A DNA stretch of 64,000 nt from Trichomonas vaginalis G3 (taxonomy: Eukaryota > Parabasalia > Trichomonadida > Trichomonadidae), in contig NC_067206.1 of NCBI RefSeq assembly GCF_026262505.1, forward strand, positions 682,001 to 746,000, given 5' to 3'. The notes under the pieces are model-generated. The model was not told where the DNA came from and did not search any database. It was given only the letters and a program-made list of their open reading frames with translations. Both the position numbers and the translations under genes were made by a program. Every line of letters begins with the position of its first letter. Within the stretch, counting starts at the first letter, position 1. Shown piece by piece: positions 29,199-40,368 of this stretch.

Positions 29199-30803
29199 AT
29201 GTACGCCGCTCAGAATATAACGCCAACAGTTTTGGATGCCATGAATGGAAATGTTTCCGAATGGTATAACGAATGCGACAATGCCATTAGAAGGTCAGAA
29301 ATAGTTCCTGGAACTTACGAATATACAACTGCTGTTTCTTATGGAAACGTAGGTGAGTTTGGAGAAGGTTCTTCAACAACAGTAGATATTGCTTGCGACA
29401 GGTTTCATATAATTTCTATTGACAACTCATTCTTATACGTGGAACAAGACATTGAAATAAAACCTTCTGCCAAGTTGTCTGACAAGAAAGGTTGCAATGG
29501 AATTTTCTATGTCGGATACCAATATGCTCCAGAAGTTTTCATGGGATATAAGATATATTCTAACTCTGACTTAGTTCAAACAGTAACATGGGCAAACTAT
29601 GAATGGTTCGCTTTGAGAAACTCAGTACAACCACAAGCTAGAGAACAAACAGACCAGTATGCAACTATTGAGAAAATAAGAAGACTTGACCCTAACGTTC
29701 CAGGAGTTTATGTTAACCTTTCTGGTTCAGATGGAACTGCTGCCACTAAAGTAAAACTGAAACTTAGAGTTCCTTTGTCATCTTTCCTCATCTTCAGGTT
29801 TTTAAGATACTTGCCAAACTGGGCAGGAAAAATTTCTATCGAACTTACTCCAAGCAAAAATAACTTAGTCATTGCACCAACACAAGACCCATTCACTCTT
29901 ACAGACGTAAAGGGAGCAAATCAAACGTCATTCGCCGATTTTGCAAAGACAAAGTTGACTTAGACTTTGGTTTCTCAAACTCAACACTGAAGTAAACTAT
30001 TATTTCAATGCTGCTGGAACTGCTTGGGACCCAGTTAAGTTCACATGCGAAAAATTTGAATGCAAGAGAATAGAAAGCAGACTTGCAGTCTATATGTTGG
30101 ACCCAGATATTTCAAATGCTTTAGCTGCCAAATATATTGCAGTTCCACTTATGTTCCCTATACACCAAATATCTGTCAAAGACTTTGCAGGTGAAGTTGG
30201 AAACCAAAGTGCTGACCCAGGTGCAAGAACAGATATTGCTTTAACAACTGCAATGAAACATGCAGATACTATGTTTGTACTGTTCAGACGAACTATAAAT
30301 GACTATTCTTGTTTCTACAACCCGGTATTAAATATCATATAAACATAGATGGCAAATATTATCCAAGAGAAGAATATTCTACAGTTGAGGATATGAGGTC
30401 ATACAACTTGACATTAGATGCTATGAACTTTAACAACAACTTCACAACAACCATTAACCCTGAAATGCAAAGTTCTATTATGCCATATGTGAAAGTATGG
30501 ACTCATACAGGAGGTCAAAAAACTCAATATACAAATGGAGACCGTTCAAACTTTTGGCTTGGCATTCCATTTGCTGACTCAGAAGACTTTATGGGTGGTA
30601 TTTCAACTGTTGGTACAGTTCAAATACAATATACTGGTGACAGAGACGGTCCAGATGAATTGAAAGCAAAGAAGTTTACAAAACCAATAGCACTTTTCAC
30701 GGAAGATGCTCTTTTGAAGATTCGTTCGATGAAACCTGCTGGGGCTCCTCAGATTGGCATAACGACAGCTTCCATCGAGCAGATTTTGGCAGCAGGTCAG
30801 TAA
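29199..30803 (+). pseudogene. major capsid protein, double-jelly-roll type, left copy (broken)
   Basis: It starts MYAAQNITPTVLDAMNGN, 32 bp after the coiled-coil gene, with TCATAT at 29190-29195 as a host-type initiator. The product of about 530 residues is beta-rich throughout, with strand-dense segments such as FLYVEQDIEIKPSAKL and KVKLKLRVPLSSFLIFRFL in the first half and HINIDGKYYPREEY in the second. The length and two-part beta layout fit a double-jelly-roll major capsid protein of Polintons and Polinton-like viruses. It would form the trimeric hexons of the shell. The assignment rests on layout, size and gene neighbourhood, and a structure-based search would decide it. Broken, with few interruptions. 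Confidence 0.55.
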
Positions 30804-31116
30804 GTTGTTCTTGAACTGACTTCTCTCCGTCAAATATTGACAGTACGCCAGTTTTGACATAAAATTGTATTATAAACTTACCTTTAGAAATATCTGTAAG
30901 TTTTGTTGTTATATTTTTGTCTGCTTCAAGAACTTTCACCATTTCAGTTATACCAACTTTCTTTGCTTTATGAAAATATTTTGGTTCAGCAAAGACTGCT
31001 ATTCTATAACATTTTCCATTGTTTGTGTAAAGAACTATTCTGTCAATGTATTTGTATTGTTTGTGTGTGTAAACTTTGTTCTGCTTCAATTCGAAGAGAT
31101 ACTCAAATACGTCCAT
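30697..31116 (-). pseudogene. small conserved Polinton-like gene, 139-codon frame (left arm)
   Basis: This frame is transcribed toward the capsid gene, overlaps its 3' end and shares a short divergent spacer with the next gene. The product is a compact alpha/beta protein (YKYIDRIVLYTNNGKCYRI, TEMVKVLEADKNITTKLTD) with no family recognised. The mirror copy is at 38451-38795. Its conservation in both arms argues that it is a true gene of the element. It is listed as part of a broken element. Confidence 0.5.
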
Positions 31117-31134
31117 ATTTTTATTCGAAGTAAA

Positions 31135-31713
31135 ATGTCATTTCCGAAAAATAGAAGCGTAAGTGTTTCAAAAGGTTTAATGGCGGTGGCAGATGTGAAG
31201 TTAAATTCACCAACTCAAACAAACAGTCAAAGTGTTGTTGTCAATGTCAAAGAAAGAGATGTTGAAGTGGGGAAACCATACGAAGACGAAGATGGTATAA
31301 CAATTGTTCCTGTAAAAGAACCAACATACCCTGAAGTTAGCAGAGACTTAAGTTCTGTTGCAGATATTCGAAACGACTACCAACAACTGAAAGACAAACT
31401 TCAAACTCAGGAGAAGATTTGTCAAGCTTTAGGTATAATGTTAAACTTGGTCGAACACAACCCTGTAAAAGTGAACTCATATGTCATTGCACCTCATGAA
31501 GTTTTGAAAGAACTATTGAAACTTTTGACAGAGGCAGACGATATAAACATCAAAGAAATAGAACCCGACGTTAGTTGCTGTGGTGTTTCATATAATGTCA
31601 TTGACAAGATATACGTTATGAAAGGAGGTGAAACGTTGAACTTAAAATATAGTTTCCCAGACGTTATAAAAATATTTGACGACCACAACATTTCATTAAA
31701 ATTTACTTGCTAA
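31135..31713 (+). CDS. small conserved Polinton-like protein, 192 residues (left arm)
   Basis: I take the start at 31135 (MSFPKNRSVSVSKGLM), just after the divergent spacer, and not the earlier in-frame ATG at 30865, which would overlap the opposite gene and is not kept in the mirror copy. Residues 1-75 are polar and extended. Residues 80-125 include a probable helix (RNDYQQLKDKLQTQEKICQAL), and the end is alpha/beta. Unknown function; it may be a virion or packaging accessory. Mirror copy at 37853-38432. Confidence 0.5.
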   Translation: MSFPKNRSVSVSKGLMAVADVKLNSPTQTNSQSVVVNVKERDVEVGKPYEDEDGITIVPVKEPTYPEVSRDLSSVADIRNDYQQLKDKLQTQEKICQALGIMLNLVEHNPVKVNSYVIAPHEVLKELLKLLTEADDINIKEIEPDVSCCGVSYNVIDKIYVMKGGETLNLKYSFPDVIKIFDDHNISLKFTC

Positions 31714-31717
31714 GTAA

Positions 31718-32505
31718 ATGGCAGAAGACATAGTGGTTTATACTATTACGACTAAAAACCCTGAGTCATATAATTCTATAACAACAAACTTACAAAGTCC
31801 TCAAGGACGATATTGTAAACTAACCTTAAACACAATGACGACTAAAGCTGTTTTGCTCTTTTGACACCAGAAGATTTTATTGTTGTGAATGGTAAAAAAT
31901 ACTCCTTTGAAGATACTTACTCAGATATACCACCAACAGGTTTTGTTGACTTATTTAATACTTTAAGGACGGATGTAAAATGTGCTGCAACTAGAGCAGG
32001 TTTCATTATGTTTGGATGTCCGACTGAGTTTACTATAAACATATGAGCTATAATACAAAACTTATATCTGGTTTTTACTACCAACAGTTTCCTATAACAG
32101 GAAAAGGTGTCATACAAGGTTTGTCTGTTCCATTGACTTTAAGTACACCTATTTATATATTGTTTCAAACTTAGGTTCAAAGTGTTATTCGAATGTCGAC
32201 AGAAACTACTATGACCAAAAGATACTTATGCGTATAAACAAACTTTCTCTGCTGGTTTGCCTATTGTTCATTCGAATGCAGAGTTTTCAGCTTTAGTGAA
32301 CTCAAACACTTTAGCAAACATAAACTTAACCTTAGTTGACGCAAACTTTGTTCCTGTAAAACTTTTATGTCCTATGTATTTGTCAATGACGGCAGAAAGT
32401 TTCGAATTGGAAGATGCAAACTGGTGAAAGTATTGTATTACAAGAACAACTTCAACAACAAATAGCTCAAGAACAACAAATGCAACAAATAGTCAAGAAT
32501 AAAAA
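31718..32505 (+). pseudogene. beta-rich Polinton-like gene, possible minor capsid protein, left copy (broken)
   Basis: It begins 5 bp after the preceding stop (MAEDIVVYTITTKNPESY). Recognisable segments are beta-rich (EDFIVVNGKKYSFEDTY, PVKLLCPMYLSMTAESFE) and it ends in a Gln-rich tail (QEQLQQQIAQEQQMQQ). A single-jelly-roll minor capsid (penton-like) protein would fit its place beside the capsid gene, but this is inference. Broken in several places. Mirror copy at about 37060-37848. Confidence 0.4.
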
Positions 32506-32530
32506 AATATTTTTTTTTATTTTTATAAAA

Positions 32531-33754
32531 ATGTACAGAATAGATGTTTCAGATTTTTATGACTTCCAAGCGTTCAGAAATATGTGTCCATTTGAGACTA
32601 TAACAAAGCAGTCGAGAATTTGAAACGTTTAGTCATTTATGTTGACTCTGCCCCAGAATGTTATGTCATGAAAGAATGGGATGTTGTCTTTAACAAACCA
32701 AGAGCAACAATAGTTTCAGAACAAGAATGTAGACAGAAACTTAAGAAAATAAAAGTCGTACAAGTTGGCATGAAGATGTTAGATGCTTGGGATATCTTAT
32801 TGTCAAAGTTAGAAGATTTTTCAGTTCGAGGTATAAAGTTCTATACACCTTCTCCAAACTTCTATTCTATCTTCACTGGATATAAATACGAACAAGTAGA
32901 ATGGAAAGAAAATATTATAGAAGCTTGGTTAGACCATGTCAAAGAAATTATATGCAATGGAAACGAAAGAGTCTATGAGTATATCTTATGTTGGTTTGCA
33001 AACATCTTACAACATCCAAGTGCTAAAAATGAAACTGCTCTCATTATAATTGGAAAACAAGGAACAGGTCATTCTTTACAGATATTTTGTGCAAACTGTT
33101 AGAGGTATTCGAATCCGAATATGACAAACTTAGAAAACATCTGTGCAAGTTTAACTCCTCAATAGAGAATATGAAACTTATAGTATGTAACGAACTTCAA
33201 AGTATAGATACAACAAAAGTTTTGAACTCAGATGCTTTGAAGAGTCTTATAACAGACAAAGTTGGAGTTGTTGAAAGAAAATATAAAGACCAAAGAGTTT
33301 GTGAAAATGTTGCAAACTTCATTATGGTTTCAAACAATGCTGTTCCGATGAGTTAGAAAGTTCTGACAGAAGATATGTAGTTGTCAGAACGTCAGATTCT
33401 CATATGCAAGATACAGAATATTTTGACGACTTAGCAGAAACTTTGACATCTGACTTTTACAACCACTTGTTCTCATATTTCATGACATTAGATATTTCTA
33501 AGTTCAATCCAAGACAAATTCCACATACCGAAGAGAGACAAACATTGTTAGAAGCAAACAAGAGTGTATATGAACTGTTTATAGATGAAACTGACTTTGT
33601 GTCATTAGATGAAAGGTCATTGTACGATTCGTATAAACAATATTGTCAAGAATATGGTTATATGGCAGCTTCTAAACGAACATTCTTGGCAAATGTCAAA
33701 AATCTTTTAGATGTTCAGAACGGCCGTATATACAAAGAAAATTTTTCTGAGTAA
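32531..33754 (+). pseudogene. superfamily 3 (D5-like) helicase, left copy (broken)
   Basis: A gene of about 400 codons starting MYRIDVSDFYDFQAF. The Walker A region LIIIGKQGTG follows the segment YILCWFANILQHPSAK, which is the characteristic lead-in of D5-type SF3 helicases of large DNA viruses, virophages and Polinton-like viruses. Downstream lie MKLIVCNELQS (Walker B area), a sensor-like stretch FIMVSNN, and a C-terminal winged-helix-like end (YDSYKQYCQEYGYMAAS). The role in the family is to unwind DNA at replication. No primase domain is obvious upstream. Broken in several places. Mirror copy at 35817-37036. Confidence 0.65.
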
Positions 33755-33789
33755 ATTTTAAAAAAATATTTTTTTATCCGATAGAAAAG

Positions 33790-34210
33790 ATGCAAATTCA
33801 TCTCAGTAAACAAGTACATGACAGAAGTCAAAGAAGAACTAGACCCATTCGCTTATTTGAATGTTTACTTCTACCATTTTGAAAAGTCTTCATTCAGCAA
33901 AAGTTTGGAACATCGAACCAGTTAAGTTTGCTATTGTGACTAAAAATGGTGCAAATTTGAAGACTTAGACATAGAAGGTTTGTTAGCAGTCAAAGAAATT
34001 TTGACAGAAAGTTCTCAAAACTCGAAGAAGGCAAAGCATACAAACTTGTTATACCTTATGAACCAAAGAAAGCAGACGACTATGAATATTATGAGTCTAA
34101 GATAGTTGAAGTTCAAGGTAAATTGGGTAAAAAGATTTTAGAGTCTAAGCCAGTGTTTGCTCCTAAAGAGGAAGAGAACATTGACATTGACCCAGAAATG
34201 TTCAAAAATA
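33790..34210 (+). pseudogene. small Polinton-like gene of unknown function, left copy (broken)
   Basis: A remnant of about 135 codons between the helicase and the convergent basic coiled-coil gene. Recognisable parts include LDPFAYLNVYFYHFEKS and an acidic end ESKPVFAPKEEENIDID. No family recognised. The mirror copy at 35373-35782 supports it as a real gene of the element. Broken. Confidence 0.4.
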
Positions 34211-34221
34211 AAATTTTATTT

Positions 34222-34542
34222 TTACATGTCAAATTTCTTTTTCTCTGGTTCAGGTTCTTTCTTCTCTTCTTCTACTTTCTTTTCTTTCTTTTCTCTCTTC
34301 TTCTTCTTCTCTGGTGGAGTTATGTCAAATTTCTCAGAACCATATTTATGTAAAAGTTCTTTGTCCTTTAATAGCTCTTCTATTCTGTTTTCTATTTCAT
34401 CTTCAAGAACAGCGCATGTGTCTTCTTTGCATTCTAAGAACTTTTGTTGGACTTCATCTTTCCAATCGGCGTCATCTCTGTCAACAAGTCTGTCATTGAC
34501 AAACTTAAAGACTCTCTGCTTAATTTTTATGGTTCTTGTCAT
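34222..34542 (-). CDS. basic/acidic coiled-coil protein, innermost gene of left arm
   Basis: 106 residues. A helical part (FKFVNDRLVDRDDADWKDE, EDEIENRIEELLKDKELL) leads to a Lys/Glu-run tail (KKKKREKKEKKVEEEKK). It is convergent with the preceding gene, the two stops being about 15 bp apart. Unknown function; the tail suggests nucleic acid or protein binding. Mirror copy at 35055-35356. Confidence 0.5.
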   Translation of the reverse strand: MTRTIKIKQRVFKFVNDRLVDRDDADWKDEVQQKFLECKEDTCAVLEDEIENRIEELLKDKELLHKYGSEKFDITPPEKKKKREKKEKKVEEEKKEPEPEKKKFDM

Positions 34543-34751
34543 ATTCCCCAGAACAGAACTTTTAGAACAAATTCACCTTTCTTGTTTACACTATGGTAGA
34601 TTGATTGGTCGGACAGATGTTTGCTTGAAAAAGTGGTCTTCATATACGATAGCGGAGAATCGGCTAGAATTTCCTAAGATTTTAAAATTTTAATTTTTCT
34701 AAAATATGTTAGAAAAAAAGTTCTGCATGATAATAAATTTGAGAATGTTTT

Positions 34752-34855
34752 TAATAGACAAGAGTGAAGTTGTGATCTCTTTCCTCTTTTCCTCTCTCCG
34801 TGTTGTTCTGTCCATCACTACATGGTGTGAGTAGGTGGGGTGTTGTTTCTTATTT
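34752..34855. other. central spacer of the giant palindrome
   Basis: The reverse-complement match between arms runs up to GAGAATGTTTT at 34741-34751 and AAAACATTCTC at 34856-34866. The roughly 104 bp between are not palindromic and contain pyrimidine-rich CTCTTTCCTCTTTTCCTCTC and a GTGAGTAGGTGGGGTGTTG segment. No gene. It marks where two element copies were joined, possibly a former terminus. Confidence 0.65.
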
Positions 34856-35054
34856 AAAACATTCTCAATTTTTTTGTCAATGTCAGCAAACTTTTTTTTC
34901 TAACATATTTTTAGAAAAATAAATTTTATCTTTTAGAATGTCAGCGATTTCGCTATCTATATTCGAGACAACTTTTGACAGCAAACATCTGTGCCTTAAA
35001 ATCTTACAGTGTAAACAAGAAAGGTGAATTTGTTCAAAGTTCTGTTTCGGGAAT

Positions 35055-35356
35055 ATGACAAGACCATAAAACTTAAGCAGAGAGTCTTAAAATTGTCAAT
35101 GACAGACTTGTTGCAGAGATGACGCCATTGGAAGATGAAGTCCAAAAACTTCTTAGATGCAAAGAAGACACATGCGCTGTTCTTGAAGATGAAATAGAAA
35201 ACAGAATAGAAGAGCTATTAAAGGACAAAGAACTTTTACAAAATATGGTTCTGAAGTTTGACATAACTCACCAGAGAGAAGAAGAGAGAAAAGAAGAGAA
35301 AGAAAGTAGAAGAAGAGAAGAAAGACAGAGCCAGAGAAGAAGATATTGACATGTAA
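35055..35356 (+). pseudogene. innermost coiled-coil gene, right copy (broken)
   Basis: Mirror of 34222-34542. The core EDEIENRIEELLKDKELL is preserved. Broken. Confidence 0.45.
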
Positions 35357-35372
35357 AAATAAAATTTTATTT

Positions 35373-35782
35373 TTAGAACATTTCTGGGTCAATGTCAATG
35401 TTCTCTTCCTCTTTGGAGCAAACACTGGCTTGACTCTAAAATCTTTTTACCCAATTTACCTTGAACTTCAACTATCTTAGACTCATAATATTCATAGTCG
35501 TCTGCTTTCTTTGGTTCATAAGGTATACAAGTTTGTATGCTTTGCCTTCTTTAAGGTTTGAAAACTTCTGTCAAATTTCTTTTGACTGCTAACAACCTTC
35601 TATGTCTAAGTCTTCAAATTTCGCACATTTTTAGTCACAATAGCAAACTTAACTGGTTCGATGTTCAACTTTGTCAATGAAGACTTTTCAAAATGGTAGA
35701 AGTAAACATTCAAATATGGAATGGGTCTAGTTCTTCTTTAAGTCCTGTACATGTACTTGTTTACTGAGATGAATTTCGTCAT
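35373..35782 (-). pseudogene. small Polinton-like gene, right copy (broken)
   Basis: Mirror of 33790-34210, convergent with the innermost gene. Broken; unknown function. Confidence 0.4.
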
Positions 35783-35816
35783 CTTTTCTATCGGATAAAA
35801 AAATTTTTTTTAAAAT

Positions 35817-37036
35817 TTACTCAGAATTTTTCTTTGTATATACACCATTCTGACTCTAAAAGCTTTTGACATTTGCCAAGAATGTCGTTTGACGCTGTCA
35901 TATAACCATATTCTTGACAATATGTTTATACGAATCGTACAATGACCTTTCATCTAAACATCAAAGTCAGTTTCATCTATGAACAAGTCATATACATCTT
36001 GTTTGCTTCTAACAATGTTTGTCTCTCTTCGGTATGTGGAATTTGTCTTGGATTGAACTTTGAAATATCTAATGTCATGAAATATGAGACAAAGTGGTTG
36101 TAAAAGTCAGATGTCAAAGTTTCTGCTAAGTCGTCAAATTTCTGTATCTTGCATATGAGAATCTGACGTTCTGAAACTACATATCTTCTGTCAGAATTTC
36201 TAACTTCATCGGAACGCTTGTTTGAAACCATAGAAGTTTGCAACATTTTCACAAACTCTTTGGTCTTTATATTTTCTTTCAACAACTCCAACTTTGTCTG
36301 TTATAGACTCTTCAAAGCATCTGAGTTAAAACCTTGTTGTTGTATCTATACTTTGAAGTTCATTGCAAAACTATAAGTTTCATATTCTCAATAGAAGAGT
36401 TAAACTTGCCACAGATGTTTTCTAAGTTTGTCATATTCGGATTCGAATAACCTTCTAACAGTTTGCATAAGATATCTGTAAAGAATGTGTTCTTACCTGT
36501 TCCTTGTTTTCCAATTATAATGAGAGCAGTTTCATTTTAGCACTTGGATGTTGTAAGATGTTTGCAAACCAACATAAGATATACTCATAGACTCTTTTCG
36601 TTTCCATTGCATATAATTTCTTTGAAATGGTCTAACCAAGCTTCTATAATATTTTCTTTCCATTCTACTTGTTCATATTTATATCCAGTGAAGATAGAAT
36701 AGAAGTTTGGAGAAGGTGTATAGAACTTTATACCTCGAACTGAAAAATCTTCTAACTTTGACAAATAAGATATCCCAAGCATCTAACATCTTCATTCCAA
36801 CTTGTACAACTTTTATTTTCTTAAGTTTCTGTCTACATTCTTGTTCTGAAACTATTGTTGCTCTTGGTTTGTTAAAGACTACATCCCATTCTTTCATAAC
36901 ATAACATTCTGGGGCAGAGTCGACATAAATGACTAAACGTTTCAAATTCTCGACTGCTTTGTTATAGTCTCGAAATGGACACATATTTTCTGAATGCTTG
37001 GAAGTCATAAAAATCTGAAACATCTATTCTGTACAT
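35817..37036 (-). pseudogene. SF3 (D5-like) helicase, right copy (broken)
   Basis: Mirror of 32531-33754, recognisable by the same segments (LEDFSVRGIKFYTPSPNFYS, LDISKFNPRQIPHTEERQT). It appears more damaged than the left copy. Confidence 0.6.
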
Positions 37037-37059
37037 TTTATAAAAATAAAAAAATATTT

Positions 37060-37848
37060 TTTTTTATTCTTGACTTTGTTGTTGCATTTGTTGCATTTGT
37101 TGTTCTTGAGCTATTTGTTGTTGAAGTTGTTCTGTAATACAATACTTTCACCAGTTGCATCTTCCAATTCGAAACTTTCTGCCGTCATTGACAAATACAT
37201 AGGACATAAAAGTTTTACAGGAACAAAGTTTGCGTCAACTAAGGTTAAGTTTATGTTTGCTAAAGTGTTTGAGTTTACTAAAGCTGAAAACTCTGCATTC
37301 GAATGAACAATAGGCAAACCAGCAAAGAGAATGTGTTATTTATACGCATAAGTATCTTTTGGTCATAGTAGTTTCTGTCGACATTCGAATAACACTTTGA
37401 ACCTAAGTTTGAAACAATATATAAAATAGGTGTACTTAAAGTCAATGGAACAGACATTCCTTGTATGACACCTTTTCCTGTTATAGGAAACTGTTGGTAG
37501 TAAAAACCAGATATAAGTTTTGTATTATAGCTCATATTGTTTATAGTAAACTCAGTCGGACATCCAATTGAAACCTGCTCTAGTTGCAGCACATGTTACA
37601 CTGTACTTAAAGTATTAAATAAGTCAACAAACTGTTGGTGGTATATCTGAGTAAGTATCTTCAAAGGAGTATTTTTTACCATTCACAACAATAAAATCTT
37701 CTGGTGTCAAAAGAGCAAACAAGCTTTAGTCGTCATTGTGTTTAAGGTTAGTTTACTATCGTCCTTGAGGATTTGTAAGTTTGTTGTTATAGAATTATAT
37801 GACTCAGGTTTTTAGTCGTAATAGTATAAACCATTGTGTCTTCTGCAT
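37060..37848 (-). pseudogene. beta-rich possible minor capsid gene, right copy (broken)
   Basis: Mirror of 31718-32505. NANINLTLVDANFVP-like segments and the Gln-rich end are recognisable. Broken. Confidence 0.4.
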
Positions 37849-37852
37849 TTAC

Positions 37853-38432
37853 TTAGCAAATAAATTTTAATGAAATGTTGTGGTCGTCAAATATTTTTAT
37901 AACGTCTGGGAAACTATATTTTAAGTTCAACGTTTCACTCCTTTCATAACGTATATCTTGTCAATGACATTATATGAAACACCACCAGCAACTAACGTCG
38001 GGTTCTATTTCTTTGATGTTTATATCGTCTGCCTCTGTCAAAAGTTTCAATAGTTTCTTTCAAAACTTCATGAGGTGCAATGACATATGAGTTCATTTTA
38101 CAGGGTTGTGTTCGACCAAGTTTAACATTATACTAAAGCTTGACAAATCTTCTCCTGAGTTTGAAGTTTGTCTTTCAGTTGTTGGTAGTCGTTTCGAATA
38201 TCTGCAACAGAACTTAAGTCTCTGCTAACTTCAGGGTATGTTGGTTGTTCTTTTCAGGAACTATTGTTATACCATCTTGGTCTTCGTATGGTTTCCCCAC
38301 TTCAACATCTCTGTCTTTGACATTGACAACAACACTTTGACTGTTTGTTTGAGTTGGTGAATTTAACCTCACATCTGCCACCGCCATTAAACCTTTTGAA
38401 ACACTTACGCTTCTATTTTTCGGAAATGACAT
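37853..38432 (-). pseudogene. 192-codon-class conserved gene, right copy (broken)
   Basis: Mirror of 31135-31713, with the same start MSFPKNRSVSVSKGLM and the same divergent arrangement with the gene at 38451. Broken. Confidence 0.45.
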
Positions 38433-38450
38433 TTTACTTAGAATAAAAAG

Positions 38451-38795
38451 ATGGACGTATTCGGATATCTCTTTGAATTGAAGCAAAAAAAGTTTACAAC
38501 ACACAAACAATACAAATACATTGACAGAATAGTTCTTTATACAAACAATGGAAAATGTTATAGAATAGCAGTCTTTGCTGAACCAAAATATTTTCATAAA
38601 GCAAAGAAAGTTGGTATAACCGAAATGGTGAAAGTTCTTGAAGCAGACAAAAATATAACAACAAAACTGACCGATATTTCTAAAGGAAAGTTTAATAATA
38701 CAATATTATGTCAAACTGGCGTATGTCAATATTTGACGGAGAGAAGTCAGTTTCAAGAACAACTTACTGACCTGCTGCCAAAATCTGCTCGATGA
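38451..38795 (+). CDS. small conserved Polinton-like gene, right copy
   Basis: Mirror of 30697-31116. It starts MDVFGYLFELKQKKFTT and ends LTDLLPKSAR, overlapping the 3' end of the capsid gene by about 33 bp in convergent orientation. Unknown function. Confidence 0.45.
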   Translation: MDVFGYLFELKQKKFTTHKQYKYIDRIVLYTNNGKCYRIAVFAEPKYFHKAKKVGITEMVKVLEADKNITTKLTDISKGKFNNTILCQTGVCQYLTERSQFQEQLTDLLPKSAR

Positions 38796-40368
38796 AAGCT
38801 GTCGTTATGCCAATCTGAGGAGCCCAGCAGGTTTCATCGAACGAATCTTCAAAAGAGCATCTTCCGTGAAAAGTGCTATTGGTTTTGTAAACTTCTTTGC
38901 TTTCAATTCATCTGGACGTCTCTGTCACCAGTATATTGTATTTGTACAGTACCAACAGTTGAAATACCACCCATAAAGTCTTCTGAGTCAGCAAATGGAA
39001 TGCCAAGCCAAAAGTTTGAACGGTTCCATTTGTATATTGAGTTTTTTGACCTCCTGTATGAGTCCATACTTTCACATATGGCATAATAGAACTTTGCATT
39101 TCAGGGTTAATGGTTGTTGTGAAGTTGTTGTTAAAGTTCATAGCATCTAATGTCAAGTTGTATGACCTCATATCTTCAACTGTAGAATATTCTTCTCTTG
39201 GATAATATTTGCCATCTATGTTTATATGATATTTAATACCAGGGTTGTAGAAACAAGAATAGTCATTTATAGTTCGTCTGAACAGTACAAACATAGTATC
39301 TGCATGTTTCATTGCAGTTGTTAAAGCAATATCTGTTCTTGCACCTGGGTCAACACTTTGGTTTCCAACTTCACCTGCAAAGTCTTTGACAGATATTTGG
39401 TGTATAGGGAACATAAGTGGAACTGCAATATATTTGGCAGCTAAAGCATTTGAAATATCTGGGTCTAACATATAGACTGCAAGTCTGCTTTCTATTCTCT
39501 TGCATTCAAATTTTTCGCATGTGAACTTAACTGGGTCCCAAGCAGTTCCAGCAGCATTGAAATAATAGTTTACTTCAGTGTTGAAGTTTGAGAAACCAAA
39601 GTCTAAGTCAACTTTGTCTTTGCAAAATTCGGCGAATGACGTTTGATTTGCTCCCTTTACGTCTGTAAGAGTGAATGGGTCTTGTGTTGGTGCAATGACT
39701 AAGTTATTTTTGCTTGGAGTAAGTTCGATAGAAATTTTTCCTGCCCAGTTTGGCAAGTATCTTAAAAACCTGAAGATGAGGAAAGATGACAAAGGAACTC
39801 TAAGTTTCAGTTTTACTTTGGTTACTGCTGCTGCAGTTTGTCCAGAAAGGTCAACATAAACTCCTGGAACGTTAGGGTCAAGTCTTCTTATTTTCTCAAT
39901 AGTTGCATACTGGTCTGTTTGTTCTCTAGCTTGTGGTTGTACTGAGTTTCTCAAAGCGAACCATTCATAGTTTGCCCATGTTACTGTTTGAACTAAGTCA
40001 GAGTTAGAATATATCTTATATCCCATGAAAACTTCTGGAGCATATTGGTATCCGACATAGAAAATTCCATTGCAACCTTTCTTGTCAGACAACTTGGCAG
40101 AAGGTTTTATTTCAATGTCTTGTTCCACGTATAAGAATGAGTTGTCAATAGAAATAATATGAAACCTGTCGCAAGCAATATCTACTGTTGTTGAAGAACC
40201 TTCTCCAAACTCACCTACGTTTCCATAAGAAACAGCAGTTGTATATTCGTAAGTTCCAGGAACTATTTCTGACCTTCTAATGGCATTGTCGCATTCGTTA
40301 TACCATTCGGAAACATTTCCGTTCATGGCATCCAAAACTGTTGGCGTTATATTCTGAGCGGCGTACAT
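38763..40368 (-). pseudogene. major capsid protein, right copy (broken)
   Basis: Mirror of 29199-30803. Most of the gene reads as one frame (486 codons, 38908-40368) and the beta-rich double-jelly-roll-like layout is clearest here. Its start lies 32 bp downstream of the coiled-coil gene end, as in the left arm. Broken, with few interruptions. Confidence 0.55.
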
